A DNA stretch of 35,906 nt. It comes from Bradyrhizobium guangdongense (GTDB lineage: Bacteria; Pseudomonadota; Alphaproteobacteria; Rhizobiales; Xanthobacteraceae). Where the stretch lies: positions 1-35,906 of the forward strand of contig NZ_PPPT01000174.1 in assembly GCF_006483445.1 (NCBI RefSeq). The letters are read 5' to 3'. This document shows, piece by piece, positions 8,163-13,887 of this stretch. Position numbers and translations under genes: made by a program. The notes below the pieces were generated by a model. It ran no database searches, was not told the DNA's origin, and saw only the letters and a program-made list of their open reading frames with translations. Positions within the stretch are counted from its first letter, which is position 1, and each line of letters begins with the position of its first letter.

Positions 8163-9341
8163 ATGAGCTCCGTTGCAAAAGTCATCAGGCGCGACTGGCT
8201 GGACTGGCCGTTCTTCGACCAGCGTCACCATGCGATCGGCGAGCGGCTCGACCGCTTCGTCCAGTCGGGCGCGCTGGACAAGATCGACCACGGCGATGTC
8301 GACGCTGCCTGCCGCAAGCTGGTGCGTGCGATGGGTGAGGCGGGCCTGCTCGATTGCGCGGTCGCGGCGAGCGATGGCGATGCTGATATGATCGACTCGC
8401 GCTCGATCTGCCTGTCGCGGGAGTCGCTTGCTTATGCCGATGGCCTGGCCGATTTCGCCTTCGCGATGCAGGGCCTCGGCTCCGGCGCGATCGCGCTCGG
8501 CGGTTCTGCGGAGCTGCGCAAGGCGGTGCTGCCAAAGGTGCGATCCGGGGAATGGCTCTCGGCCTTTGCATTGTCGGAGAAGGAGGCAGGTTCCGACGTT
8601 GCGGCAATGGCCTGCATAGCGCGCGCCGACGGCAACGACTATGTCATCGACGGCGAGAAGACCTGGATCTCCAATGGCGGCATCGCCGACGTCTATACCC
8701 TGTTCGTGCGCACCGGCGAGGCGCCGGGCGCCCGCGGTATCTCGGCTTTTGTCGTGTTTCCCGATGATCCCGGTTTTGGCATTGCCGAGCGCATTGACGT
8801 CATCGCGCCGCATCCGCTTGCGACGCTGCGCTTTACGAATTGTCGTATCCCGGCAAGCCGTCGCCTCGGTGCGCCCGGCGGCGGCTTCAAGCTTGCGATG
8901 CAGACGCTGGATATTTTCCGCGCGTCGGTTGCGGCTGCCGCTCTCGGTTTCGCCCGCCGCGCGCTCGACGAGGCGCTCTCGCATGCACGCAGCCGCCACA
9001 TGTTCGGGGCGACGCTGGGTGACCTCCAGCTTACGCAGGCCGCGCTCGGCGACATGGCGACCGACACCGACGCGGCTGCCCTACTGACCTATCGCGCGGC
9101 GTGGCGCCGCGACGTCCAGAAGCTGCCGACCACCCGGGAGGCCGCGATGGCGAAGCTGACGGCGACCGAGACGGCGCAGCGCGTCATCGACCGTTCCGTG
9201 CAGATGTTCGGCGGCCGCGGCGTGCGCAAGGGCGAAATCGTCGAGAGCCTCTACCGTGAAATTCGCGCGTTGCGCATCTACGAAGGCGCAACCGAAGTCC
9301 AGAAGCTGATCGTTGCGCGCGAGCTGTTGAAGCCGCGCTGA
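8163..9341 (+). CDS. Acyl-CoA dehydrogenase family protein
   Basis: 392 aa from ATG 8163, with GGGGAGG at 8151-8157 and a 16-nt gap from the fusion gene. Acyl-CoA dehydrogenase signatures are present: SEKEAGSDVAAM for FAD/substrate binding in the middle domain, QMFGGRGVRKG in the C-terminal helical domain, and LRIYEGATEVQ, whose Glu is in the usual catalytic-base position. It should oxidise an acyl-CoA to the 2,3-enoyl-CoA with FAD. In the anthraniloyl-CoA route of Azoarcus, an acyl-CoA dehydrogenase acts on the reduced ring product, which fits the neighbour here (inference). An open extension upstream to 7977 overlaps the previous gene and is ignored. Confidence 0.93.
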   Translation: MSSVAKVIRRDWLDWPFFDQRHHAIGERLDRFVQSGALDKIDHGDVDAACRKLVRAMGEAGLLDCAVAASDGDADMIDSRSICLSRESLAYADGLADFAFAMQGLGSGAIALGGSAELRKAVLPKVRSGEWLSAFALSEKEAGSDVAAMACIARADGNDYVIDGEKTWISNGGIADVYTLFVRTGEAPGARGISAFVVFPDDPGFGIAERIDVIAPHPLATLRFTNCRIPASRRLGAPGGGFKLAMQTLDIFRASVAAAALGFARRALDEALSHARSRHMFGATLGDLQLTQAALGDMATDTDAAALLTYRAAWRRDVQKLPTTREAAMAKLTATETAQRVIDRSVQMFGGRGVRKGEIVESLYREIRALRIYEGATEVQKLIVARELLKPR

Positions 9342-9358
9342 GACCATAGAGAGAGATC

Positions 9359-9799
9359 ATGAGTGCGATGAGACAGCCGGGCGCCATTGCGCCCGCCACC
9401 GGCAACGGCTTGCATGTGCTGCAGCCGAGTGGCTGGCCGCAGCCGAAAGGCTACGCCAACGGCATGATGGCGGAGGGGCGCTACGTCGTCACCGGCGGCG
9501 TCGTCGGCTGGGACATCTCGGGCGTATTCGCCGATGGCTTCGTCGGGCAGGTCCGCCAGACGCTCGAGAACATCGTCGCGATCCTCGCCGCAGGCGGAGC
9601 GCGACCGGATCATCTGGTGCGCCTGACCTGGTACGTCGTCGACATGGACGAGTACGTCAGCAACCTCAAGGCGCTCGGCAAGGTCTATCGCGAGGTCGTC
9701 GGCACGCACTATCCCGCGATGGCACTGGTGCAGGTCGTGCGCCTTGTCGAGCCGTCTGCCCGGGTCGAGATCGAGGCGACCGCGGTCATCCCGCGCTGA
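9359..9799 (+). CDS. RidA-family protein lacking the canonical active-site arginine
   Basis: 146 aa, 17 nt after the dehydrogenase. The RidA/YjgF fold is clear from LENIVAILAAGGARPDHLVRLTWYV and the C-terminal VEIEATAVI with its conserved Glu (about E138). Canonical RidA imine deaminases have Arg in the PAR motif (Arg105 in E. coli). Here the motif is PAM with Met121. Family members without this Arg usually lack enamine/imine deaminase activity. In a pathway that reduces an aminoaromatic CoA ester, removal of an enamine nitrogen would be logical, so the loss is notable. It may act on a different substrate or have a binding role. Confidence 0.92.
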   Translation: MSAMRQPGAIAPATGNGLHVLQPSGWPQPKGYANGMMAEGRYVVTGGVVGWDISGVFADGFVGQVRQTLENIVAILAAGGARPDHLVRLTWYVVDMDEYVSNLKALGKVYREVVGTHYPAMALVQVVRLVEPSARVEIEATAVIPR

Positions 9800-9824
9800 A
9801 AGGTAAGGCTCGGTGGAGGCGATC

Positions 9825-10502
9825 TCAACGCCGGCCGGGGGCCGCTGCTGAATCGTCAGCAGTCAGGCTTGCAGGCGCGACGTTCCACCGGTCGACCTCC
9901 CACGTGCCGGACCGCCATCCCAACACGGATATGTTGCCGGTTGCCATTTTCCGGTCGGCGGCAGGCAATCCGAGCGTCTCTGCCACCAAGCGAAAGATGC
10001 CGTTGCTGGAGACGACCAGGTTGATCGCGTTGTCCTGCGTGGCGGGCCGTTGCGTGATCTCGTCGAAAACGTTGCGCAACCGCTCGAGCACTTCGTCCTT
10101 GGTTGAGGGCCAGTTTGCGCCGCGCGGCCATTGGCTGCGGGCCTCCCATCCATCGATATCGTCGTCTCCAAATCGTCGTCGTATCTCGGCCGACGACAGT
10201 CCTTCCCAATCGCCGTAATCGAGCTCGGTCAAGCGACGATCAACGACAATGGACGTTGGGGGAAAGCCGACGATCGCCGCAACGATCGTTGCAGTTTCAG
10301 TCGTCCGGCGAAGCGGACCAGTGACAATGGAATTGACGACAAGCCCGGCCCGATGGATCTGCCTGCCGGCTTCCTCGGCCTGCCATCGTCCTTTTTCCAC
10401 CAAGGCGAGGTCCGATCGCGCGCCAACCCAAACGGCCTCCTCGCCGGGCGCAAAAGTGTTCCCGTGTCGCAACAGGATGATGCGGGTGGCTGCTCGATCC
10501 AT
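9825..10502 (-). CDS. Histidine phosphatase superfamily protein with altered distal catalytic motif
   Basis: 225 aa. The N-terminal phosphatase motif LRHGNT is present (R12, H13) and the proton-donor region ELDYGDWEG is intact. The second catalytic His, normally in a VxHGG-like motif near the C-terminus, is replaced: the segment reads VVSSNGIFR. It starts 2 nt downstream of the kdsB-like stop, so the two genes are one operon. Known members dephosphorylate sugars or act as mutases. With a nucleotide-sugar synthase upstream, a surface-carbohydrate role is likely, but the motif loss may mean reduced or changed activity. It converges on ridA with a 25-nt gap. Confidence 0.88.
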   Translation of the reverse strand: MDRAATRIILLRHGNTFAPGEEAVWVGARSDLALVEKGRWQAEEAGRQIHRAGLVVNSIVTGPLRRTTETATIVAAIVGFPPTSIVVDRRLTELDYGDWEGLSSAEIRRRFGDDDIDGWEARSQWPRGANWPSTKDEVLERLRNVFDEITQRPATQDNAINLVVSSNGIFRLVAETLGLPAADRKMATGNISVLGWRSGTWEVDRWNVAPASLTADDSAAAPGRR

Positions 10503-10504
10503 TG

Positions 10505-11278
10505 TCAGAACAGTTCTCCTTCGCGCGCGATGATGTCCTCGGCGAATTTCACGTCGTCATAGGTGTCGATGGACGCATGGGTCCGGCCGCGATAGTCGAC
10601 TTCGAGAACCCGCATCTTCATGCCATTCTCAAGCAGCCGCAACTGCTCCAGACCCTCGGTCTGTTCGAGCGGCGAGGGCGCGAGACGGCAGTAATCGGCC
10701 AACGGTTTCTGGCGGTATCCGTAGAGTCCGATGTGACGGTACACATGCGTGAATCCGGGCGTGCGAACGAACGGCAAGATCTGTTTTGAAAAGTAGAGCG
10801 CGTTGGAATTGGCATCGAAGACCACGGTCGTCCCGCTCGACTTGTTGTTCGCCTTGTGCGCGGCAAAGCTAGCAAGCGCGGTTTCGTCCAGCCTGACCGC
10901 CGGCGTGATGGCTTGGATGTGGGAATCCCGTACCATCTCCTCGATCATGGCCTCGAGCACCCATGGCGGCGAGAGGACGGCATCTCCCTGCAAGTTGACG
11001 ACGATGTCGTCCCTGATGTCAGCGGCACTGACAGCTTCAAAGACGCGCTCGGTGCCGTTGCGCGGGCGATCGGACGTCATCACGACCTCAGCCCCAAAGG
11101 TTCTTGCGAAATCCGCCACGGGATCGCTTTCGGTTGCGACCACGACCCTGCTGCAATTTCTGACGGCACGCGCGATCCGGCAGACCCGCTCCAGCATCGG
11201 GATGCCGCTGATCGGGTGCATCGGCTTGCCCGGAAACCGGGTTGAGCCGTACCGGGCTGGGATGACAATAGCGGCCAT
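10505..11278 (-). CDS. kdsB: 3-deoxy-manno-octulosonate cytidylyltransferase-like protein
   Basis: 257 aa from ATG 11278, preceded by an AGGAGAG ribosome-binding site. A longer frame to 11380 has no support. Motifs of CMP-Kdo synthetase follow in order: IPARYGSTRFPGKPM at the N-terminus, NGTERV, VNLQGD for Mg/CTP binding, and HASIDTYDDV near the C-terminus. The enzyme joins Kdo to CMP for lipopolysaccharide core or capsule synthesis in the cytosol. QGDAVLS differs from the usual QGDEP, and the gene sits beside a phosphatase and not beside lipid A genes. It may therefore be a second copy serving capsule or exopolysaccharide, or a related keto-sugar acid (inference). Confidence 0.88.
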   Translation of the reverse strand: MAAIVIPARYGSTRFPGKPMHPISGIPMLERVCRIARAVRNCSRVVVATESDPVADFARTFGAEVVMTSDRPRNGTERVFEAVSAADIRDDIVVNLQGDAVLSPPWVLEAMIEEMVRDSHIQAITPAVRLDETALASFAAHKANNKSSGTTVVFDANSNALYFSKQILPFVRTPGFTHVYRHIGLYGYRQKPLADYCRLAPSPLEQTEGLEQLRLLENGMKMRVLEVDYRGRTHASIDTYDDVKFAEDIIAREGELF

Positions 11279-11767
11279 GAAGGCTCTCCTGGGGCGGTTC
11301 GCCCGGTGACATAACCGCGTGTACCCCGTGTGGTCCAGACCGGTCAAAAACGAAGACAGCGCAAATTTGTTGGCCCGCAACCTTCATGCCGCCGACGGCC
11401 GTCGACCGACTGAATAGATGTATTATTGGAACATGTTGGCGTTGCGAAAAACGTTCGTTAACGCTGCCCGCAGAGGGCGCTCGCTTTAAAATTGTTTGGC
11501 GAGTGCTCTTGACGAAGTCCCAAATCTCTGTGCATACCGCTGCCCCACAAAACGCCGGCGAATTCGCTGGCGCTCTCTGAGGACCGAACCCGTGTTGCGA
11601 ATGCGCTCACATATCGTCGCGAATGCCGCCGCCGCGCTGCCGGTTAATCGGCCGTGCGATTGGTCGCGCATGTCCGCGACGGAACGAGGTTCGAGCTACC
11701 TGACGAAGCCCGATTGTCTCGGGGCCACCAGGATAGCAGTCAGAGCGTAGCAGGCAGTGGGAATCCA
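11279..11767. other. Intergenic region upstream of kdsB-like gene
   Basis: This stretch of about 490 nt separates the minus-strand kdsB-like operon from the small plus-strand ORF at 11794. It must carry the promoter of the minus-strand operon. An AT-rich patch near 11410-11435 is the best location, but I cannot pick clear -35/-10 boxes. Short frames occur on both strands, without ribosome-binding sites or recognisable products. Confidence 0.4.
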
Positions 11768-11789
11768 CCCTCTGCCGAAAGGCGGAGGG
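11768..11789 (+). promoter_or_regulatory. GAAA-capped hairpin that sequesters a ribosome-binding site
   Basis: CCCTCTGCC (11768-11776) pairs over 9 bp, with one T-G wobble, to GGCGGAGGG (11781-11789) around a GAAA tetraloop. The 3' strand contains the GGAGGG Shine-Dalgarno sequence of the ORF starting 4 nt later at 11794. Translation should need the hairpin to open. This is compatible with an RNA thermometer, a protein- or ribosome-opened switch, or simple low expression. There is no T-tract, so it is not a typical terminator. Confidence 0.6.
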
Positions 11790-11793
11790 CAAC

Positions 11794-11997
11794 ATGGCCC
11801 GCAACAGCACGACCCAGACAGGACTCAAGAAGCGTACCCGCGAGAGGATTCTTTCCTCGCCGGTCGTGATCGCCTTCGTGCGCACCGTCGTGGCGCTGCG
11901 GGGGATTTCCGAGGCCGAAGCCCGCCAGATTTATCTCGACTACATCAACCGATCACCGCGGTCGGCGGATCACCGTGATCGCCGCGTGATGACGTGA
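11794..11997 (+). CDS. Small hypothetical protein, 67 aa, basic
   Basis: The ATG lies 4-5 nt after a strong GGAGGG that is buried in a hairpin, and the frame ends at TGA 11995-11997. The product is basic (KKRTRERI near residues 12-19, Arg-rich tail) with a predicted helix-loop-helix centre (VVIAFVRTVVALRGISEAEARQIYLDYI split across residues 24-51). There is no signal peptide or transmembrane segment. I do not recognise the family. The shape would suit a small nucleic-acid-binding or regulatory protein. It lies just upstream of the tRNA array on the same strand. Confidence 0.5.
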   Translation: MARNSTTQTGLKKRTRERILSSPVVIAFVRTVVALRGISEAEARQIYLDYINRSPRSADHRDRRVMT

Positions 11998-12147
11998 ATT
12001 GACCCGACTACAGGATGATCGCCCCTGCAAGGACATAAGGCGATCCGCTGACCGGTACCGGTCTCCTTTGGTGGAGCGGCAAACGGTGGTTTCAGGCAGC
12101 GAGTGTTTTTTGATTGGCTGGGTCGTCCCGGCCGTTTGTAGAGTTTC

Positions 12148-12224
12148 GCTCCACTAGCCCAATCGGCAGAGGCGACGGACTTAGAATCCGTGCGTTGGCG
12201 GTTCGAATCCGTCGTGGAGCACCA
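12148..12224 (+). tRNA. tRNA with anticodon TAG (Leu codon CUA) on a short-variable-arm body
   Basis: The acceptor GCTCCAC/GTGGAGC is perfect, with A73 and CCA. The D-stem is short (GCC/GGC). The anticodon arm ACGGA-CTTAGAA-TCCGT is perfect. The T-arm GGCGG-TTCGAAT-CCGTC has one wobble. The anticodon is TAG, yet the variable loop is only 5 nt (GCGTT). Canonical bacterial tRNA-Leu has a long variable arm, so charging identity is uncertain. Confidence 0.82.
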
Positions 12225-12233
12225 GATCCATTA

Positions 12234-12308
12234 GCGCGCTTAGCTCAGCGGAAGAGCGCCTGTCTTACATGCAGGATGTCGGCCGTTCGATCCGGTCAGC
12301 GCGCACCA
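12234..12308 (+). tRNA. tRNA-Val(TAC)
   Basis: Acceptor GCGCGCT/AGCGCGC with A73 and CCA. D-arm GCTC/GAGC. Anticodon arm CCTGT-CTTACAT-GCAGG reads GUA. T-arm GGCCG-TTCGATC-CGGTC. All stems pair with only G-T wobbles and invariant positions are present, so this looks functional. Confidence 0.9.
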
Positions 12309-12312
12309 ATTT

Positions 12313-12382
12313 GCGCCCGTTTCAGCAGAGCGCCGCTGTGACACGGCGGAGGCGGTAGGGGCAGAGCCTGCCGGACGCACCA
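12313..12382 (+). tRNA. tRNA-Val(GAC)-like, degenerate D and T loops
   Basis: 70 nt. Acceptor GCGCCCG/CGGACGC has one C-A mismatch; A73 and CCA are present. Anticodon arm CCGCT-GTGACAC-GGCGG gives GAC. The D region is shortened and lacks the GG pair. The T-stem pairs (GTAGG/CCTGC with one wobble) but the T-loop is GGCAGAG instead of TTCRANN. It may be a decaying gene or an unusual structural RNA. Confidence 0.6.
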
Positions 12383-12390
12383 TCAAATTC

Positions 12391-12464
12391 CCTCTCGTAG
12401 CTCAGTGGCAGAGCAATCGCTTGATAAGCGATCGACGGATGTTCGATTCATCACGGGAGGACCA
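12391..12464 (+). tRNA. tRNA-Ile(GAT)
   Basis: Acceptor CCTCTCG/CGGGAGG with one wobble, A73 and CCA. D-arm GCTC-AGTGGCA-GAGC. Anticodon arm ATCGC-TTGATAA-GCGAT is perfect and gives GAT. T-arm GGATG-TTCGATT-CATCA has the outer pair open. The variable loop is 4 nt. Its acceptor start with C differs from the usual chromosomal Ile tRNA. Confidence 0.85.
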
Positions 12465-12472
12465 GACATGAC

Positions 12473-12556
12473 GGACCTGTGCCCCCAGCGGCGAAGGGAG
12501 CGGATTCTTAATCCGTCGCGAAAGCATCGTCGGTTCGAGTCCGACCAGGTCCTCCA
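12473..12556 (+). tRNA. Chimeric class II tRNA with Lys-type anticodon CTT
   Basis: 84 nt. Acceptor GGACCTG/CAGGTCC is perfect, with T73 and CCA. D-arm CCC/GGG. Anticodon arm GCGGA-TTCTTAA-TCCGT gives CTT and resembles common Lys(CTT) anticodon arms. The variable region is 12 nt with a GC-GAAA-GC hairpin. T-arm GTCGG-TTCGAGT-CCGAC is perfect. Long variable arms belong to Leu, Ser and Tyr tRNAs in bacteria, so this is a mixed-identity tRNA that could misread Lys AAG codons. Confidence 0.8.
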
Positions 12557-12566
12557 AACAACACTC

Positions 12567-12649
12567 GCGCTCGTGGCGAAACTGGTAGACGCGCCGTCTC
12601 GAGAGGGCGGTGGGAGACCATGCCGGTTCGACCCCGGCCGAGCGTACCA
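12567..12649 (+). tRNA. tRNA-Leu(GAG), class II
   Basis: Acceptor GCGCTCG/CGAGCGT with a G1-T72 wobble, A73 and CCA. The D-arm GCG-AAACTGGTAGA-CGC is typical of Leu. Anticodon arm CCGTC-TCGAGAG-GGCGG gives GAG. The variable arm is about 12 nt. T-arm GCCGG-TTCGACC-CCGGC is perfect. Position 33 is C instead of the near-invariant U. Confidence 0.82.
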
Positions 12650-12652
12650 ATG

Positions 12653-12727
12653 GCCCATGTCCCCATCTGGTGAAGGGACCGGATTGTCGATCCGGGAAGG
12701 CGAGTTCGATCCTCGTCATGGGCGCCA
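12653..12727 (+). tRNA. tRNA-Asp(GTC)
   Basis: Acceptor GCCCATG/CATGGGC is perfect, with the Asp discriminator G73 and CCA. D-arm CCC/GGG. Anticodon arm CCGGA-TTGTCGA-TCCGG is perfect and gives GTC. T-arm GCGAG-TTCGATC-CTCGT. Its 3' end also forms the left arm of the hairpin described for the following remnant. Confidence 0.9.
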
Positions 12728-12769
12728 ATTCCAGTCCACACATCGGTTCAAATCCGGTGGCGCCCACCA
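12728..12769 (+). pseudogene. Truncated tRNA: T-arm plus acceptor 3' strand only
   Basis: T-arm ATCGG-TTCAAAT-CCGGT pairs (with G-T or A-T outer pairs), followed by GGCGCCC, A73 and CCA. There is no own 5' acceptor, D-arm or anticodon arm. However, GGGCGCC at 12720-12726, within the preceding tRNA-Asp 3' end, pairs perfectly with GGCGCCC at 12759-12765. The transcript could therefore fold as an acceptor/T-arm minihelix. Most simply it is a deletion remnant bordering the HNH gene. Confidence 0.65.
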
Positions 12770-12788
12770 CCAAACAGAGGAGAGGGCA

Positions 12789-13325
12789 ATGTTCGAAGCA
12801 AACCCGGCTCTCGTCCTCAACGCGGACTTCCAGCCGCTGTCTTATTTCCCGTTGTCGCTGTTCAACTGGGAGGATTCCGTCAGGGCGGTCGTGAAGGGAT
12901 CGCATGTCGTGGTCGCCGAATACGACCAGGTCGTCCGCAGCCCGTCGACGGTGATGCGGCTGCCGGCGGTGATCGCACTGCGCGAATATGTGCGGCCGCC
13001 GACCCGCGTCGCCTTCACGCGGTTCAACGTCTTCCTCCGCGATCGCTTTCGCTGCCAGTATTGCGACGATCAGCATTTTCGCGGCGAATTGACGTTCGAC
13101 CACGTCATCCCGCGGGCGGACGGCGGCCAGACGTGCTGGACAAACATCGTGGCGGCATGCGGTCCTTGCAACGCGCGCAAGGATCGTCTTCACCTCAAGC
13201 CGCGGCGCAAGCCGTTCGAGCCGACTCAGTTCGACTTGATGGCGGCCCAGCGTCTGTTCCCGCCGAACTTTCTGCACGAGACCTGGCGCGACTATCTCTA
13301 TTGGGATGTCGAGCTCGAGAAGTAA
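12789..13325 (+). CDS. HNH endonuclease embedded in the tRNA array
   Basis: 178 aa from ATG 12789, preceded by GGAGAG. The HNH/beta-beta-alpha-metal core is complete: zinc-binding C89-x2-C92 and C124-x2-C127 enclose the catalytic D104-H105, and N119 and N128 follow in the usual spacing (FDHVIPRADGG ... NIVAACGPCNARK). The N-terminal VLNADFQPLSYFPLS and the C-terminal FPPNFLHETWRDYLYWDVE match a family widespread in alphaproteobacterial genomes. These are presumed DNA nucleases of unknown role. Here the gene lies between tRNA 7 (with its remnant) and tRNA 9, on the same strand and with few flanking bases. It may have mobilised with the array or help it move (inference). A strong GC hairpin follows. 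Confidence 0.92.
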   Translation: MFEANPALVLNADFQPLSYFPLSLFNWEDSVRAVVKGSHVVVAEYDQVVRSPSTVMRLPAVIALREYVRPPTRVAFTRFNVFLRDRFRCQYCDDQHFRGELTFDHVIPRADGGQTCWTNIVAACGPCNARKDRLHLKPRRKPFEPTQFDLMAAQRLFPPNFLHETWRDYLYWDVELEK

Positions 13326-13328
13326 CGG

Positions 13329-13357
13329 CGCCGGCGGCGCATTTGCGGCCGCCGGCG
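13329..13357 (+). terminator. Strong GC hairpin after the HNH gene
   Basis: CGCCGGCGGC (13329-13338) pairs perfectly with GCCGCCGGCG (13348-13357). Two more inner pairs close around an ATTT loop with one bulge. It starts 3 nt after the HNH stop and ends 6 nt before the next tRNA. No T-tract follows, so it is a weak terminator at best, or an mRNA-protecting or processing structure between HNH mRNA and tRNA. Confidence 0.5.
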
Positions 13358-13363
13358 ACCCAT

Positions 13364-13439
13364 CACCACGTAGCTCAACGGGATGAGTACGACCCTCCGA
13401 AGGTCGAGGATGCAGGTTCGAGTCCTGCCGTGGTGGCCA
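13364..13439 (+). tRNA. tRNA-Arg(CCG)
   Basis: Acceptor CACCACG/CGTGGTG is perfect, with G73 and CCA. D-arm GCTC/GAGT. Anticodon arm CGACC-CTCCGAA-GGTCG is perfect and gives CCG. T-arm GCAGG-TTCGAGT-CCTGC is perfect. Confidence 0.9.
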
Positions 13440-13521
13440 AATTCGATACCCGTCGGTCAGGATCGCCAAGCCGGATGTACGCCGGCGCCGCTGAGGAGTT
13501 TGCAGCCTCGGCAACGTCAAT

Positions 13522-13595
13522 GCGGACGTAGCTGGAAGGTCAAGCACCTGAGCGCCAGTCAGGAGAGTCGGTTTCGATTACCGACGTCCGCGCCA
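13522..13595 (+). tRNA. tRNA-Gly(GCC)
   Basis: Acceptor GCGGACG/CGTCCGC is perfect, with G73 and CCA. Anticodon arm CCTGA-GCGCCAG-TCAGG is perfect and gives GCC. T-arm TCGGT-TTCGATT-ACCGA is perfect. Position 33 is C rather than U, and the normal Gly discriminator is U73, so it deviates from canonical tRNA-Gly. Confidence 0.83.
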
Positions 13596-13599
13596 TCTC

Positions 13600-13675
13600 G
13601 CCCAGTTAGCAAATCTGGTGATTGCACGCGTTTGAAGGACGCAGGAGGCCAGTTCAAATCTGGCGCTGGGCACCA
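13600..13675 (+). tRNA. tRNA-Phe(GAA)
   Basis: Acceptor GCCCAGT/GCTGGGC with one wobble, A73 and CCA. D-arm GCAA/TTGC. Anticodon arm CGCGT-TTGAAGG-ACGCA, with the outermost pair open, gives GAA. T-arm GCCAG-TTCAAAT-CTGGC is perfect. Confidence 0.88.
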
Positions 13676-13679
13676 TACC

Positions 13680-13751
13680 GGGGCAAGCAGCGGGCTGCAG
13701 TTGATCCTTGCAAGATCGACGTCCGGAGTTCGACTCTCCGTTGCTCCACCA
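13680..13751 (+). tRNA. tRNA-Ala(TGC), shortened D-loop
   Basis: 72 nt. Acceptor GGGGCAA/TTGCTCC with one wobble, A73 and CCA. The D-arm is compact (GCAG-CGGG-CTGC). Anticodon arm TGATC-CTTGCAA-GATCG gives TGC. T-arm CGGAG-TTCGACT-CTCCG is perfect. The G3-T70 wobble, the key alanine identity element, is present: the third acceptor pair is G-T. Confidence 0.87.
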
Positions 13752-13757
13752 TCTCAT

Positions 13758-13833
13758 TCCCGTCGAGCCATCTCGGAGAGGGCGCTCCGCTGTTAACGGA
13801 GGAAGGCACGTTCGAATCGTGCGGCGGGAGCCA
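13758..13833 (+). tRNA. tRNA-Asn(GTT)
   Basis: Acceptor TCCCGTC/GGCGGGA with one wobble, G73 (as in Asn tRNAs) and CCA. D-arm GCC/GGC. Anticodon arm CTCCG-CTGTTAA-CGGAG is perfect and gives GTT. T-arm GCACG-TTCGAAT-CGTGC is perfect. Confidence 0.9.
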
Positions 13834-13887
13834 ATTCATCTCTTCCGATCTCCGGCCTGCACGAGGCCCGCTGAACGGAAGCGACAT

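Noticed and set aside
7788..8999. 403-residue minus-strand frame opposite the flavoenzyme and acyl-CoA dehydrogenase
   Set aside because: Shadow frame with biased composition; the plus-strand genes have strong domain matches.
13470..13486. A 5-7-5 stem-loop GCCGG-ATGTACG-CCGGC with a GTA (Tyr) anticodon between tRNA-Arg and tRNA-Gly
   Set aside because: No matching acceptor, T-arm with TTCRA loop or CCA surrounds it. It may be a relic of the missing Tyr tRNA, but the support is one hairpin only.
12402..13547. Long minus-strand open frame across the tRNA array and HNH gene
   Set aside because: It runs antisense to well-defined tRNAs and to the HNH gene, has no ribosome-binding site and its product is unlike any family. 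It is a shadow of GC-rich DNA.
13841..13852. CTCTTCCGATCT, identical to 12 nt of a common sequencing adapter
   Set aside because: The match does not extend on either side and a 12-mer can occur by chance; the flanking tRNAs are intact. I do not treat it as adapter contamination.
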